A stretch of DNA of 33,857 nucleotides, from IMG/VR virus record IMGVR_UViG_3300025120_000254, positions 1 through 33,857 of that record; one strand, written 5' to 3'. The notes below the pieces were generated by a model. That model worked only from the letters and a program-made list of their open reading frames with translations. It ran no database searches and was not told the origin of the DNA. Below are positions 1-8,500 of the stretch, in pieces (the stretch's first letter is position 1; each line of letters opens with the position of its first letter). The translations under genes and the position numbers were made by a program. The DNA comes from a virus.

Positions 1-263
1 TACAGCATTGGGTAATCATTGAATGATTGTCCTTCGTGCCCTCCGGATTGTATTCCCAGAGCCTGCCATTCACCGTTGACATAGTCTCCTGACTTGTCAT
101 CAAAGTCGTCTGGAAGTCCCCTGACACTGTCAGAGAAATCTTCTGGATCCAGGAAAGTCTTATTTGGTTGGGAATCGAACTCGTGTTTAATGTCTTGCCA
201 GTGTTTTTCCAACTGTCTGAAACATTCGCCCTGCTGTCCTTGGTAGTAACTCTTATCAAGCAT
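1..263 (-). CDS. Partial gene, possible aspartyl/asparaginyl beta-hydroxylase-like protein (N-terminal part only)
   Basis: An open frame starts at ATG 263-261 and runs off the left edge, giving about 87 residues. It begins MLDKSYYQGQQGECFRQLEK. The start overlaps the end of the preceding glycine-rich gene by 8 bases, so translation is probably coupled; no clear ribosome site is seen. The pattern LEKHWxxIxxE, then FLDPEDF, then GEWQALGIQSGG resembles the N-terminal half of Asp/Asn beta-hydroxylase domains (LExxWxxIxxE, FLPED, GdWxxfxLxxxG). Those are 2-oxoglutarate and iron enzymes that hydroxylate protein side chains. The catalytic His/Asp/His residues would lie outside the window, so activity cannot be judged. 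The resemblance is by eye. It could instead be an unrelated structural or chaperone protein. Confidence 0.55.
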   Translation of the reverse strand, partial: MLDKSYYQGQQGECFRQLEKHWQDIKHEFDSQPNKTFLDPEDFSDSVRGLPDDFDDKSGDYVNGEWQALGIQSGGHEGQSFNDYPML

Positions 264-1689
264 TTAGTATATTAACATTTTTATCATGTATCTGTCTATC
301 ATGATCCTGCCAATTACTAAAAAATTCTTCGCCGTGATTAACAAGTTCTTGTTGTTCACTTAATTCGAAGTAGTCTGTAAATTCTGTTCCGTTAATGATG
401 ATTCTTCTGTTCTGGTTACCAAACACATACACTATCACTTCATCATCGCCCAGTGATACTCCCATTCTACTGTCTTCAACCCTGATCCATGCACCATCTT
501 CCTTGACCATGTGTGTTCCTGAAACCTGTATGCCATTGTAATCATATAAATTGTCTATTAAGAATTTACCAGTTGCGAAAACTTTGCCACCAACTGAAAC
601 CTCATCACCAATGTCCACTTGTTCAACTGGTTTGAATGAACCATCGTGCATTGTGATCATCGTTCCTGCTATGAAACAACCACCTCCTCCTCCTGATCCT
701 GATGATCCTGAAGTAGTACCACCACTAGCGTTACCAAAACCTGCCGCTGTTGGGACGAAAAGTTGATCTATACCGGCGTTATATAACGCCTTCCATGCAC
801 CGCCGACTTTTACATATCCTGCTGTGATTAATTTCCAACTACCACCAACTTTTACGTGTACTGAATTAATGTCTTTCCATGCTCCGCCAACTTTGAATTC
901 TGCGCCAACACCTATGTTGAATACTATTGTTGCTGATCCGTCAGCACCTGATCCACTTCCTTGTCCACCTACTGCCGCTCCACTGGCATAAAATGCATTG
1001 CTTGTGCCACCTGGCGTGACACCTGAACCGTTGTCCTCAGATCCACCGGCCGCTGTGTTTGATCCTGATGTACCACCAGTCCCACCTCTGTCGCCTGATC
1101 CGCCGCTACCACCTGTACCACCGTCAGTACCTCCACCACCAGCACCTCCACCACCACCGTCACCGGAGTGGCTTGCACCATTTTCTCCCAGTGTGCCTGG
1201 TGAGTTTGATGTTGCTGAGTTTGTGTTTGCACCTGATGTACCGTTAGAAAATTGTCCTGCACCTCCTCCGCCAGCACCGCCTCCAGCGGTCGCGATCTCG
1301 TTGCCGTCTACCTGGACCGATGTGGCTCCGCCACCTCCGCCCCCAGATCCTGAATAAGGTTGTGGTCCTGCGTTACCGCCTGTACCACCTGAGTATCCTG
1401 CTATGCTTTTGCCATTGGTTCCGCCTGGTGCGCCACCACCTGATGAACCACCTGCACCACCACCACCAACTGAAATGGTCATTGTCTTGCCGATGTTTGA
1501 TGTCATTGATATGCCTGTGGCACTTACATGATGTCCAGCGGCACCAGTACCACCTGGTCCACCTGCGTCAGATCCTCCACCGCCTCCTGCTCCACCCCAT
1601 AGGTGCACAGCAACAGAAGTTGTACCGGCCGGTATGACGATAGTGTTTAGTGTGCCTGTGAAGTTGAATGTCCTAGCGATCGCTACCAT
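256..1689 (-). CDS. Glycine-rich adhesin/tail-fibre-like protein with C-terminal Hint (hedgehog/intein) domain
   Basis: This 477-residue protein has four visible parts. Residues 1-30 look like a beta strand-rich start. Residues 33-250 are extremely glycine-rich, as in phage adhesins with polyglycine sandwich folds. Residues 264-301 carry three tandem copies of a (F/V)KVGG(A/S)WK motif, which recurs in phage tail proteins. Residues 338 to about 440 match a Hint domain: CFIAGTMITMHDG starts with the nucleophile-position Cys338 after a GGGGG linker, VDIGDEV follows, and GTHMV holds His393. Hint domains self-cleave or ligate at the N-terminal Cys. No C-terminal His-Asn pair of a splicing intein is seen, so cleavage or thioester chemistry is more likely than splicing. 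GGGAGG lies 7 bases before ATG 1689 and the start is 4 bases after the upstream stop. It is the sixth structural gene after gp25 and probably a host-contact protein. Confidence 0.8.
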   Translation of the reverse strand: MVAIARTFNFTGTLNTIVIPAGTTSVAVHLWGGAGGGGGSDAGGPGGTGAAGHHVSATGISMTSNIGKTMTISVGGGGAGGSSGGGAPGGTNGKSIAGYSGGTGGNAGPQPYSGSGGGGGGATSVQVDGNEIATAGGGAGGGGAGQFSNGTSGANTNSATSNSPGTLGENGASHSGDGGGGGAGGGGTDGGTGGSGGSGDRGGTGGTSGSNTAAGGSEDNGSGVTPGGTSNAFYASGAAVGGQGSGSGADGSATIVFNIGVGAEFKVGGAWKDINSVHVKVGGSWKLITAGYVKVGGAWKALYNAGIDQLFVPTAAGFGNASGGTTSGSSGSGGGGGCFIAGTMITMHDGSFKPVEQVDIGDEVSVGGKVFATGKFLIDNLYDYNGIQVSGTHMVKEDGAWIRVEDSRMGVSLGDDEVIVYVFGNQNRRIIINGTEFTDYFELSEQQELVNHGEEFFSNWQDHDRQIHDKNVNILNA

Positions 1690-1693
1690 GGGA

Positions 1694-3133
1694 CTACGCC
1701 TCCCTTACGAACCAGAGATCTCCGTTTGAACCTTGACCTGATGTTGGTACCGAGGTCTCCACGTATCTATTTCCAGCGATGCTGTTGCTACCATCATTGG
1801 ATATTGTTGAACCACCCCATAACTTCAGTGATCGTGTAAGCTGTCCTAATGTTGTAACATCAGCACTTGTGGTAGATGAAGATGATGTAACAGGATCTCC
1901 AGTTTCGAGTAGTGTTAGTGTGGTCACTTTCAAGTTACCTGTAGATGAATCTGTAGTCAACGGTTTGGTGCCTTTGTTCGAGTCACCGTCGTCTGTCATG
2001 TCTGACAGTAGTAATAGTTTAGAATATGTTTGGTTCTCACCTGCTGACCAACGATTCTCAGATACGTCATAGAATAATCTAGCGTCATCTGTGTCTGATG
2101 TTTCGACTATCACACCTGAATCAGTTTCAGAGTTGCCGTTGTTTAGTTTTATGAAGGCATCGTCGTATGTGTTGATGTTAGTAGAAGTTGCATTGTATTC
2201 ACCACTCACATTCAACTGTCCTGTGATGTTTACATTTCCAACTATGTTCACTGCTGTCTCGCTACCGTCCAATGTCAATATGGTATTTGTTGTTCCGTTG
2301 TCATTGACCGTGAATTTTAAATCTTTGTCCTGTGATGTCTGTGCAATCGTTACGTCGTTGCTTGAAACTGTGACTGTTAGTTCCTGTGCGTCACCAACTA
2401 TGATGCCCGAATCTGTGTCTACGGTCAGTGCACCTGTAGTTGTGTCTGCCGCATCTGCCCTCAAGAAGTTTCCACCTGCTATCAATGTACTGGATGTGTT
2501 TGATGTTCCTGACACATCTATCGCCGCGGCCTGTGTGTTTGTTCCTTCGAACACCGCACTCAACGTAGAGTTAAGTGTAAAACCTGCCTTGATTGACGCG
2601 AAGCCTGTCTGTGTAACACTCGGTGTGAATGTTTCCTTGGAAAGTATAGCCACCCGTGTGTTCCCTACGTACATAGAAGACACAACCTTGTCTCCACCTG
2701 AACTACCCAGTGTCTCTATCTTCCAGCCGGACAATGTCTGTGTTGACGTATATACTGGCCCAGCTAGTACAAATGCTCCTCCTGTGTAAACATAAAGTTG
2801 ATCATCATCTGAATCGTGCCAAAGGTCACCAGCCGATGCTGATGATGGTGCCGCTGATTGTGATTTTGCCGCCCCTGTGGGTTTGAATGCTGATCCATCG
2901 TAAACTTTTAACTGTGCTGTGTTTGTGTCGAACCATAACTCACCTGTCAATGGTGATGTGGGTGCCGCTGTGCCTGAAGCGTTTTCAAGTAGCTTTACTA
3001 GGTTCTCGTTAAGGCCCTCACCAAAACCAGAAAAACTCTTACCAAACAACTGCAACGAAGTGGTGTTGTCTACCGTTCCGTCCGTGATAGTTGTTACTAC
3101 TGATCCGTCTGTTTTGTTAATTGTGTACGCCAT
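1694..3133 (-). CDS. Virion structural protein, tail fibre-like (paralogue of the next upstream gene)
   Basis: A 479-residue protein starting MAYTINKTDG. Its N-terminus (residues 1-126) has the marine T4-like fibre pattern LFGKSFSGFGEGLNENLVKLLEN. Two copies of GxLWxDxxxxxLxVYxGxxF follow, near residues 64-83 and 102-121, and a third partial copy (GDLWFVREA) ends the protein. The middle is Ser/Thr/Asp-rich beta sequence with few charged helices, as expected for a fibre shaft. The N-terminal module is shared with the 566-residue protein encoded just upstream, so the two are probably duplicates that attach to the same baseplate position or form one fibre. The intergenic gap is 16 bases. The exact fibre role and receptor cannot be told from sequence. 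Confidence 0.82.
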   Translation of the reverse strand: MAYTINKTDGSVVTTITDGTVDNTTSLQLFGKSFSGFGEGLNENLVKLLENASGTAAPTSPLTGELWFDTNTAQLKVYDGSAFKPTGAAKSQSAAPSSASAGDLWHDSDDDQLYVYTGGAFVLAGPVYTSTQTLSGWKIETLGSSGGDKVVSSMYVGNTRVAILSKETFTPSVTQTGFASIKAGFTLNSTLSAVFEGTNTQAAAIDVSGTSNTSSTLIAGGNFLRADAADTTTGALTVDTDSGIIVGDAQELTVTVSSNDVTIAQTSQDKDLKFTVNDNGTTNTILTLDGSETAVNIVGNVNITGQLNVSGEYNATSTNINTYDDAFIKLNNGNSETDSGVIVETSDTDDARLFYDVSENRWSAGENQTYSKLLLLSDMTDDGDSNKGTKPLTTDSSTGNLKVTTLTLLETGDPVTSSSSTTSADVTTLGQLTRSLKLWGGSTISNDGSNSIAGNRYVETSVPTSGQGSNGDLWFVREA

Positions 3134-3149
3134 TTTGTATATTTACCTA

Positions 3150-4850
3150 TTAAGCCACTGTATCGTATTGGGCTATATATTTCCTTGTTTCAAGTCCATT
3201 TATCTCATAAAGTTGTTCAGAGTTTGTAGTTGACCCATCACCTATCGGTCTTGAACCTTGTGACGTTCCATCTAGCTTGTATTCTATTTGTCTTATTGTT
3301 GCAGTCTGTGTAATAACCGCGATCACTTTCCGTGTTCCGGCCTGTATGTTTGTAATGTTTAGTGCTAGGTTTCCATTGACGTAGACTTCGGCAAATCTTG
3401 CAGTTGACATGTCTATGGTTTGATCTGTGGTTACACCCGAACTTACTGTTCCTACCGACAGTACCTCGCCGACTATTGAGTCAGCAGTCAAGGCACCTTG
3501 TACCTGCAAATCGTCCTCTATGGTGACAGCACTTGAGTCTGAAGCCTTCAACACAGTGCCTGTTACAGACAGCCCGTCTATGTGGACCGCTCCTGTGCCT
3601 GCACCTTTAAGTTCTAAGTTGTCATTGGATCTGCTGGCTTGTATTAAATTATCATTTATTGTTACACCTTGAGTCTTGATATCTGTTGCGTCTAATGTGT
3701 CCAGGAACGCTGTGGCGAATCTAGTACCATCAGTACCCACGTTGTATGTGGAATCTGCACTTGGTAGTATTGCCCTAGATGTCAGTGTGCCTGTCAGTGT
3801 ACCACCTGTTTTCAGCAAGTTCAGGCTAGCGGATCCAGTGACTGTTCCTGTCACATCACCTGTGACGTCACCTGTCAAGTTACCTGTGACCGCACCTGTT
3901 AGTGGGCCTGTGAAAGCAGTCGCAGTCACCGTTCCGGATACGTCTAATATTGTCGATGGCGTCGTGGTACCGATACCTATCCTCGATTCTGAACCGTCCA
4001 TTGTCATCAGGGTTGTCACTGCACCAGCGTCGTTGGTCTTGAATGTTATGTCCTTGTCTGATATGATGTTCTGTACGACAACTCCTGTGCTCTCTACTGA
4101 TACTTTGAAATCACTGTCTATACCAACTGATAATCCCGTGTCGTTGACTATTCCAAGGGTGCCTGATGTGGTGTCGTTGGTGTTTGATCTCAGGTAGTTT
4201 GCCGCGGCAACGTTGCCCAGCTTGTCTGAGTCTGACGACACTCCTGCAAATCTCAGATCTGAGATTGCTGTCGAAAGCGTAATGCCTTTTGTAATTGTTG
4301 CAAATCCTGAGATTGCCGCCTTGGGCGTGAACGTGTCTTCTGAAATAATTGCAATAAGATTTCCATCATTGAACCATTTGGTTACATTTTGTGAAACATC
4401 TGTTGAATCAATTATCGATTCATAAAGGAATCCGTTGGTGTTTGTGCCTGACGAGGTAGTTGGTCCTATCAGGATGTTTGATGTTCCGTTGTAAAAGAAA
4501 AGCTGTGATGTGTCTGAATCTATCCAGAGGTCACCTGTGACCAAATTGGCAGGTGCAGTCGACCCATAAGGCACACTACTTCCAGAAGGTACAAAGTTCG
4601 CACCTGTGTAGACTTTTAATTTTTGAGCCCCGCTGTCATACCATAACTGTCCCACTATCGGTTTGCTCGGTGCAGATGGGTTGGCAAAATTTTCTAAAAG
4701 ATGTAAGAAGTTTTCAGCAATCAATTCACCGTAACCTGCATAACCTTTTCCAATCAGACTCAAGTCGGTCTGTGTGTTGACACCACTATCCTGCACAGTG
4801 TATGAACTTGGTGTGGCTGAACTATTTGTCTTGTTAACTGTGTATGCCAT
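3150..4850 (-). CDS. Virion structural protein, tail fibre-like
   Basis: A 566-residue protein starting MAYTVNKTNS. It shares the N-terminal fibre module of its downstream neighbour (LIGKGYAGYGELIAENFLHL, then paired GxLWxDxxxxxLxxYxG motifs within residues 1-130). Around residues 310-345 it has a short low-complexity run of (V/L)TGxVTG units (encoded at about 3815-3930), typical of beta-helical fibre shafts. The C-terminal ~80 residues differ from the paralogue and may be the tip or a trimerisation part. The ATG overlaps the stop of the upstream gene in a TAATG junction and is preceded by AGGA, so translation is coupled. Fibre identity rests on module pattern and location; receptor specificity is unknown. 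Confidence 0.82.
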   Translation of the reverse strand: MAYTVNKTNSSATPSSYTVQDSGVNTQTDLSLIGKGYAGYGELIAENFLHLLENFANPSAPSKPIVGQLWYDSGAQKLKVYTGANFVPSGSSVPYGSTAPANLVTGDLWIDSDTSQLFFYNGTSNILIGPTTSSGTNTNGFLYESIIDSTDVSQNVTKWFNDGNLIAIISEDTFTPKAAISGFATITKGITLSTAISDLRFAGVSSDSDKLGNVAAANYLRSNTNDTTSGTLGIVNDTGLSVGIDSDFKVSVESTGVVVQNIISDKDITFKTNDAGAVTTLMTMDGSESRIGIGTTTPSTILDVSGTVTATAFTGPLTGAVTGNLTGDVTGDVTGTVTGSASLNLLKTGGTLTGTLTSRAILPSADSTYNVGTDGTRFATAFLDTLDATDIKTQGVTINDNLIQASRSNDNLELKGAGTGAVHIDGLSVTGTVLKASDSSAVTIEDDLQVQGALTADSIVGEVLSVGTVSSGVTTDQTIDMSTARFAEVYVNGNLALNITNIQAGTRKVIAVITQTATIRQIEYKLDGTSQGSRPIGDGSTTNSEQLYEINGLETRKYIAQYDTVA

Positions 4851-5575
4851 TAGTATCCTGTGTTACCACCTGAAGTTGTTCCACTGACAGTGTTTGAAGT
4901 TGACAGTGCAGTTGAACTTGTTTCAGTAAATGTTGTCAATGATTGTATCCTTAAAGTGTAATCTATCTGTATCAATCTGTTCAGAGACTTCTGCACAGGG
5001 TGGAATATTACGTGTGTCAACAATTTGTTCGTTGATCCGTTCTCTGTTCCTTCCCAGCTCTTAAGTCCCAACTCATCAAAAACGTAATCGCCATTAAAAT
5101 CTGTGGTATTGTCGAATGCCGCCTGTCCAGTAGGCTCACCGTAGTCCAGTGTGCAAGTCACAACGATGTCGGTGTACTTGTTACCTGCTGTGTGTCTAAC
5201 TTCCATTTTGTTCCGTGTGGCGTCCTTGTTGGTAGCGGAGTTGTCGTCAACAACTTTGTAATATGTTTGATTGTATAAAGTGGCGTTTGTCCCTGTGGAG
5301 TTTGGTGTCAAGTATGTGATGATACCTGTTGGATCTACACTTGTACCGCCATTTCCTAGTGCTATCTCATGCACAAAACCTGTCGTTTTATTTGCCAATG
5401 AATTTGCCAATGCCTGAGACATGTTTTCGTAATGGATCGCATTTCTCTTGTCAACAATCACCTCACCCGTCTCTGGATCTGAAATCTTGATATGCCCCGT
5501 CATCATAACACCTGTGTTATCCTGAGGCTTCTTGTTCTCTTCTTTTGATTCTGTTGGTTTGTTGTCCTGTGTCAT
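4850..5575 (-). CDS. Conserved virion structural protein of unknown role (baseplate/fibre region)
   Basis: A 241-residue protein. Residues 1-22 are hydrophilic and Lys/Glu/Gln-rich. The body begins MMTGHIKISDPETGEVIVDK and contains ENMSQALANSLAN, EIALGNGG and VFDELGLKSW, motifs of a kind seen in phage tail/baseplate accessory proteins. The last ~25 residues are Ser/Thr/Gly-rich and end NTGY, much like the C-terminus of gp6 in this window. There is no signal peptide or membrane segment. It starts 9 bases after the giant protein stop, and its own stop overlaps the start of the 566-residue fibre gene. A connector between baseplate and fibres would suit the position, but that is inference. Confidence 0.7.
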   Translation of the reverse strand: MTQDNKPTESKEENKKPQDNTGVMMTGHIKISDPETGEVIVDKRNAIHYENMSQALANSLANKTTGFVHEIALGNGGTSVDPTGIITYLTPNSTGTNATLYNQTYYKVVDDNSATNKDATRNKMEVRHTAGNKYTDIVVTCTLDYGEPTGQAAFDNTTDFNGDYVFDELGLKSWEGTENGSTNKLLTHVIFHPVQKSLNRLIQIDYTLRIQSLTTFTETSSTALSTSNTVSGTTSGGNTGY

Positions 5576-5584
5576 CTAGTGTAT

Positions 5585-8500
5585 TTATTCAGGTGCGTTT
5601 GTTGGTTCGTTAGCTATGAATTCAGCCTGTTGCGTGGTTGAAGCCTGTAATCCTTTACCATCCGCTGGATTACCATCTGCCGCTGTGTACCATACCTGTC
5701 CTCTCTTATGTAAGATTTTTACCTGTGTGCCAGATGCTGGCACAGTGCTTAAAGTCACTGCTGTCGTGCTTCCGTCCACAGAATAGTTAATAGTTGATCC
5801 ATCCTCGCTAGTAAGCAACAATCGTTGGCCACCAATGAATATGTCTAACTCACTAGCAGAGGCTGGGGTTTGTGATAGTGCAAACGTTGCCGTACTACCG
5901 TCACCTGTAAAGGTGTTGGTGTACACAGTGTCCGCATAAGGGATGGTTTGAGTACCAGACGCATCTACCACTTCCGTGCCTGATCCATGCTCCTTAATTC
6001 CTGTACCAAGTGTTCCACGTCTAAGTTGTCCTAACGTGTTACCTGATTTTGTAAAATATTCTATTCTTTCTTTGTCTATAAACACCACCCCAGGAACGTT
6101 TGCGGATGCGTTTGGTGTTGGTAGTAGTGCCGCGTCCTCCACAGTAATTGTTTGTGTCCCTGCTGTCATGTCTAAGGTTAATTTTGAAGTTGAAGTTTTA
6201 GAAATACGTTTGTAGAATGTCCTGTTCATCATGTCTTTAAAGATCCTGAAGCCAGTGGCACTCACTGCTGTGTCTACTGCGAAGTACATCACATCTAATC
6301 TGTCTGTTGATACTATGGTTCTTCCATTTACCGTTATGGTGTTGCCACTCACTGTGTAGTCACTACCCTGTATCAACTGCACACCGTTAAGCCATGCGTA
6401 AGTGTAACCTGCATTTAGTGTGTCAAATCTCAATTTAAACACTCCAGATCCTCTGCCTTCCAGCACTTCCCTTCTCTGTTTCATTCCCAATGCGTTGTTG
6501 AAAGTTGTAACTGATAATACATCACTCGCACTCAACGAGTAAGGTGATGTTATGGCACTTGTCACTAGTACTAGATCTGCGTCTGATCCGCCGTCTACGA
6601 AGTACTGGTGATCAACCAAAGTCGATATGCATATTACATCTGTCGCTGTTGGTACAGAATCAGTACGGAAGTTTATGTTGTTGTTTCCTGTGTCCACCGT
6701 GTAGTGGGTGTTTAGATCTTTCTGCACACCATTCACAAAAACTTCTACCTGAGATGCTGACGATATTGTCTTGGAAGGATCAACTGTTGAATCGTCCTCT
6801 AGCCCTGACACCACACCATAAGTGTACGTGCTTCCATCACCAACATAGTAGGTATTGTCAGGTCCTCTAAGGACCCTTCCATTCAATTCCACTATAGTCA
6901 GTCCAGAGAATGGACCTATTGCTCCTGGTGGATAAGTCAAACTGTACCTGTTGGTCGAACCATCATAGGTTATTGCCTCACTCCTCACACTTGCAAAACT
7001 TCTAGTTGAGGTTGTTGACTTGTTAAATCCTGCAATCTGTATGTAAGTGTCTGCACCTGGTGCCGTTGTAAACGTAACCGTGATTGTGTTTGCAGATGTT
7101 GTGGAAGAATAAGCCGTTGTTGGTACGCCATCTACTGTTACATAAATGTCTGATGATGTAGAATCTAGATTGAATTCTCCCCTCGTTGACGTTAGATACG
7201 CTGTCGTGCTTCCGTCACCTGTGAAAGTGTTCAACACCCTGTAGTTCTCTCCTGATATTGCGAACACTTTAGTAGATATCTGACTATGATTGGCCGGCGC
7301 TGAGTCAAATGTTATAGTTTTGTTTGCTAAGTCTATTGTGTAATCAGACACTGTAGAATCTAATGCACTGCCTTTCTTGACAGATCCATCTACCGCTACA
7401 GTCACAGATCCCAATGTGCCTGGGAAATCACCGATGCTGAACACTGTTGTTGTGCCATCGCCCCTGTAATTCTTTTCGGATATGAAAGGCACGCCCGACT
7501 CAGGTGACGTGTAAACTTTGATGTCCACTGTGTCGAACATCTGTCCAGGAACAACTTCTTCAGGTGCGTAGCTTGTGTCTGGTGATACAAAATCGTCACC
7601 CTCTAGCACTATATCACTTGGTGCGTGTCCAAGAGCAGAAGTGAACAGGCCGCCCTTGACTATCGAATCTAGTGTCCTGTCATCCGTTGGTGTAAGCACA
7701 CCGTCGTCATCGAAAGGTATGAATTCGACAAGTGCATTCAATTCAGGTATTTCGCTGATAGCAAACCTTACTGTGGATCCATCACCCCTGATGACGTCAT
7801 TAAGTTTTTTCCTCGTGCTGTCATCTTGTGTGATGTAAACTTGATACACGTCGGTGTTTGCAGGAGCAGTGTCAAAAGTGTAATCGTTATTAGTTCCGTC
7901 TGCCCTGAACGCCTTTATCCTAGACTCACCATAGTTGTCCCAAGGGAAATCATACCAACCTGCTTTGTCCCAACCAGCTTCCTGTGAGAACAACAGACCC
8001 GTGACCATTGTTCCGCCATAGTCTACACCCGTCATCACTTGGTCAAGTTCGTTGCCCGGCATGCCAGATCCTGGCGTGTAGAAACCTTTAGTCCTGTCCG
8101 CCGCTGTCAGTCCAATTTCATTTCCATAAACCTTGTATAAATTTCCTATACCCTCGTCAAAGTCTGTTGTTGATGTAAATGCGTTTGTAACCTTGTAAAG
8201 TTGGTTGGCATGTCTTAAAAGATCGTTGTAGGCGTAACTTGTGCTAGCCGTCCAATCCGTAACCCTAGACGTGCTTGATACCCTGTCAAATTTCACTGTT
8301 GTGTCGAAGCCTCTGACTAGATCATTGTCGAGGTTTGCATAAGCTCTCGCCGTGTCTGTTGGCGTTGATCCATCGGACGCACCTCCTGAGATCACCACCT
8401 TTGGTGTTGCCGTGTAGTTTGCCCCTATACCTGTCACAGTAATTCTACTGACCTTGCCATCTTGTATGGTTGCTGTGGCTGTGGCCGCTGTCACTGTTGG

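Noticed and set aside
998-1357. Proline-rich plus-strand frame
   Set aside because: Proline (CCN) runs are the complement of the glycine (GGN) codons of the real minus-strand gene.
1030-1470. Repetitive DNA that might be a CRISPR-like or tandem array
   Set aside because: The repetition follows from glycine codons in one reading frame; there are no regular spacers or conserved repeat unit.
2091-2789. Long plus-strand open frame (232 codons) opposite the 479-residue fibre gene
   Set aside because: It is the complement of a clearly coding fibre frame, has Ser/Val/Thr-heavy composition from antisense reading, and no ribosome site or family motif.
3676-4197. Plus-strand open frame opposite the 566-residue fibre gene
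   Set aside because: Repetitive VPVTSPV-type sequence is the antisense of the VTG repeats; no sign of a real gene.
5582-5589. AATAAATA late-promoter-like octamer before the 241-residue gene
   Set aside because: It overlaps the giant gene stop codon and lies 6 bases before the ATG, leaving no room for a normal leader; probably chance.
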